The notes under the pieces were generated by a model that had not been told where the DNA came from, made no database searches, and saw nothing but the letters and a program-made list of their open reading frames with translations. Position numbers and translations under genes: made by a program. This document shows positions 6,584 through 7,564 of a stretch of 7,564 nt of DNA, piece by piece; positions within the stretch are counted from its first letter, which is position 1; each line of letters begins with the position of its first letter. Source of the DNA: Treponema sp. UBA3649 (GTDB lineage: Bacteria > Spirochaetota > Spirochaetia > Treponematales > Treponemataceae); contig DFKI01000058.1 in assembly GCA_002373325.1 (NCBI GenBank), positions 1-7,564 on the forward strand, written 5' to 3'.

Positions 6584-6612
6584 ACTATATAATTATTGCG
6601 TTTTTTTTTCAA
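6584..6612 (-). promoter_or_regulatory. promoter of the 406-aa lipoprotein gene, probably giving a leaderless mRNA
   Basis: On the minus strand TTGAAA (6607-6612, five of six consensus bases) is followed after exactly 17 bp by TATAGT (6584-6589). Only six bases (AGAAAC) separate the -10 from the ATG, so the start of transcription should fall on or next to the A of the ATG. The spacer begins with A residues that continue the A tract from the -35 (nine A at 6601-6609 in total), so slippage there would change the spacer length. Confidence 0.6.
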
Positions 6613-6631
6613 GGGTCAAATCTTTTGGAAA

Positions 6632-7372
6632 TCAATAGAAGGCAACCCTGTTCGCAAAAAAGTCGGAGACGCTGGACTTTATCTCCTGGGGAGTGAGGCT
6701 TTTGAGTATGTATCCGTCGGGCTTAAGCCGCACTGCGTTCATAACGGTCTCACGGTCGTTCTTTCCAGTCAAAAAGATGATTGGGATGCGCTCTGTCTTT
6801 TCGTTCGAGCGAAGTGCCTGCATTACGTCGGGACCTTCCATCGTGGGCATCTTGTAGTCAAGGAGAATCAAATCCACCTTGTGCTTGAAAAGCATGTCGA
6901 TTCCCGCCTCACCTGATTTTGCGAACAAGAGCTCATAATCCGCGCCAAGCCATGTGTTGATGCTCCTGAGCATAATCGGCTCGTCATCAATGACAAGGAT
7001 GCGCTTTTTTTCTCGCTCGTAAAATTCCATGGATTCCTTAAGGATGCTCGTGTCCAAAGGCAGGGATGAAAAATGGAAACCGGGAATCTTTTTCAGGAAA
7101 TTGTCCTCGTCAACTGAAAGACCCGAGATTTTTCCCACAATATAAAACCAGATTGGCTGTTTCTTGCTCTTTTTTGTGAGGGCCAGCACCAGCGAAAAAT
7201 CCACGAAATCAGAAAGGCAAAGGATAAGATGAATGGGAACGTCAGGAAATTCTTCCACCCTCTTGACTTCAGGAGGCATAACGGAAACTTTGAAATTCAT
7301 CTCAATGAGCTCCCGGATCAAGTTCCTTACAACAAGGCGCTGTTCATCTCCCATTACAACTACGTTCTGCAT
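6632..7372 (-). CDS. response regulator with an N-terminal pseudo-receiver half and a C-terminal receiver
   Basis: The C-terminal half (about 122-246) is a complete CheY-like receiver: acidic pocket Asp129-Asp130 in VIDDEP, phospho-acceptor Asp172 in LILLDYKMP, Thr202 in IIFLTG and Lys224 in PDGYILKSL. The N-terminal half (1-118) has the same alternation (MQNVVVMGDE, then PIHLILCLSDF, QPIWFYIVG and HFSSLPLD) but lacks the acidic pair, an Asp at the strand-3 position and the conserved Lys. It therefore looks like a degenerate receiver that cannot be phosphorylated. There is no DNA-binding, GGDEF, HD-GYP or other output domain, so the protein probably signals by protein-protein contact. No histidine kinase gene is in the window, so its partner is elsewhere. 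AGGAG (7378-7382) lies 5 nt before the ATG. A promoter about 50 bp upstream gives a leader of about 40 nt. The receiver call is firm; the pseudo-receiver call is inference from pattern. Confidence 0.92.
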   Translation of the reverse strand: MQNVVVMGDEQRLVVRNLIRELIEMNFKVSVMPPEVKRVEEFPDVPIHLILCLSDFVDFSLVLALTKKSKKQPIWFYIVGKISGLSVDEDNFLKKIPGFHFSSLPLDTSILKESMEFYEREKKRILVIDDEPIMLRSINTWLGADYELLFAKSGEAGIDMLFKHKVDLILLDYKMPTMEGPDVMQALRSNEKTERIPIIFLTGKNDRETVMNAVRLKPDGYILKSLTPQEIKSSVSDFFANRVAFY

Positions 7373-7419
7373 TTTTTCTCCTACTTGAAAACGTGCCTTA
7401 AAAACACGCGTTCTTTTCT

Positions 7420-7448
7420 ATTATACATAGCTTAGCCCCTTTCTGCAA
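7420..7448 (-). promoter_or_regulatory. promoter for the response regulator gene
   Basis: On the minus strand a perfect TATAAT (7420-7425) lies exactly 17 bp after TTGCAG (7443-7448), which matches only the TTG part of the -35 consensus. The downstream string AGAAA matches those of two other promoters in this window. Transcription should start near 7413. The leader contains a weak inverted repeat (CGTG and CACG about 9 nt apart) before the AGGAG site. Confidence 0.65.
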
Positions 7449-7503
7449 GTATTTTTTTCAGTCCGGGGAAATCAGTGGTAACGTTTAAAATGGAATATCA
7501 ATC

Positions 7504-7533
7504 TTGACAAATCAAAGTTTTTAATATTATACT
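7504..7533 (+). promoter_or_regulatory. rightward promoter at the window edge
   Basis: A perfect -35 TTGACA (7504-7509) is followed after 18 bp by TATACT (7528-7533). An overlapping TATTAT at 7525-7530 would give a 15-bp spacer and is less likely. The expected start is near 7540, with only about 25 bp left in the window. The final ATG at 7562-7564 has no ribosome site before it, so I cannot say whether the product is protein or RNA. The promoter diverges from that of the response regulator. Confidence 0.5.
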
Positions 7534-7564
7534 GAATTCAAGCGGTGTTTCCCAGCCACAAATG

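Noticed and set aside
6596..6916. Plus-strand ORF of 106 aa opposite the response regulator
   Set aside because: It covers the complement of the receiver domain, whose conserved residues establish the minus strand as coding.

Overview
The window looks like ordinary chromosome of a spirochaete, most likely a Treponema. This is inferred from two lipoproteins with relaxed lipoboxes, a conserved-looking uncharacterised protein whose style I associate with treponemes, and the mix of orphan and family genes. No rRNA or other marker gene is present to settle it. Base composition is intermediate by eye. I see no insertion sequence, integrase, tRNA, rRNA or CRISPR array.

Layout, left to right. (1) Two minus-strand genes: a 178-residue orphan cytoplasmic protein (67-603) and a 474-residue transglutaminase-fold lipoprotein (712-2136) with an intact Cys-His-Asp triad and Ig-like C-terminal domains. 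Each has its own promoter. (2) A divergent intergenic region (about 2137-2368) with the lipoprotein promoter, a 13-bp tandem repeat of almost five copies, and an extended -10 promoter facing right. (3) A plus-strand pair overlapping by 8 bp: a 470-residue uncharacterised soluble protein (2369-3781) and an OppA-type peptide-binding protein with a signal peptide (3774-5345). No permease or ATPase genes accompany it. (4) Converging on that pair from the right, two minus-strand genes: an orphan 406-residue lipoprotein (5357-6577) that appears to be transcribed as a leaderless mRNA, and a 246-residue response regulator (6632-7372) with a degenerate N-terminal receiver-like half and an intact C-terminal receiver. 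(5) At the right edge, a near-consensus promoter faces out of the window.

The genes do not form an obvious pathway. Three of the six products are predicted to be exported (two lipoproteins and a solute-binding protein), so the theme is cell envelope and periplasm, with a signalling protein next to them. The most interesting sequence-level signals are in the control regions. Three minus-strand promoters share an exact 17-bp spacer and the same -10/discriminator string TATA(A/G)TAGAAA. One of them carries a nine-A tract that runs from its -35 box into its spacer. A fourth promoter is built directly against the tandem repeat. I found no clear new defence or mobile system.
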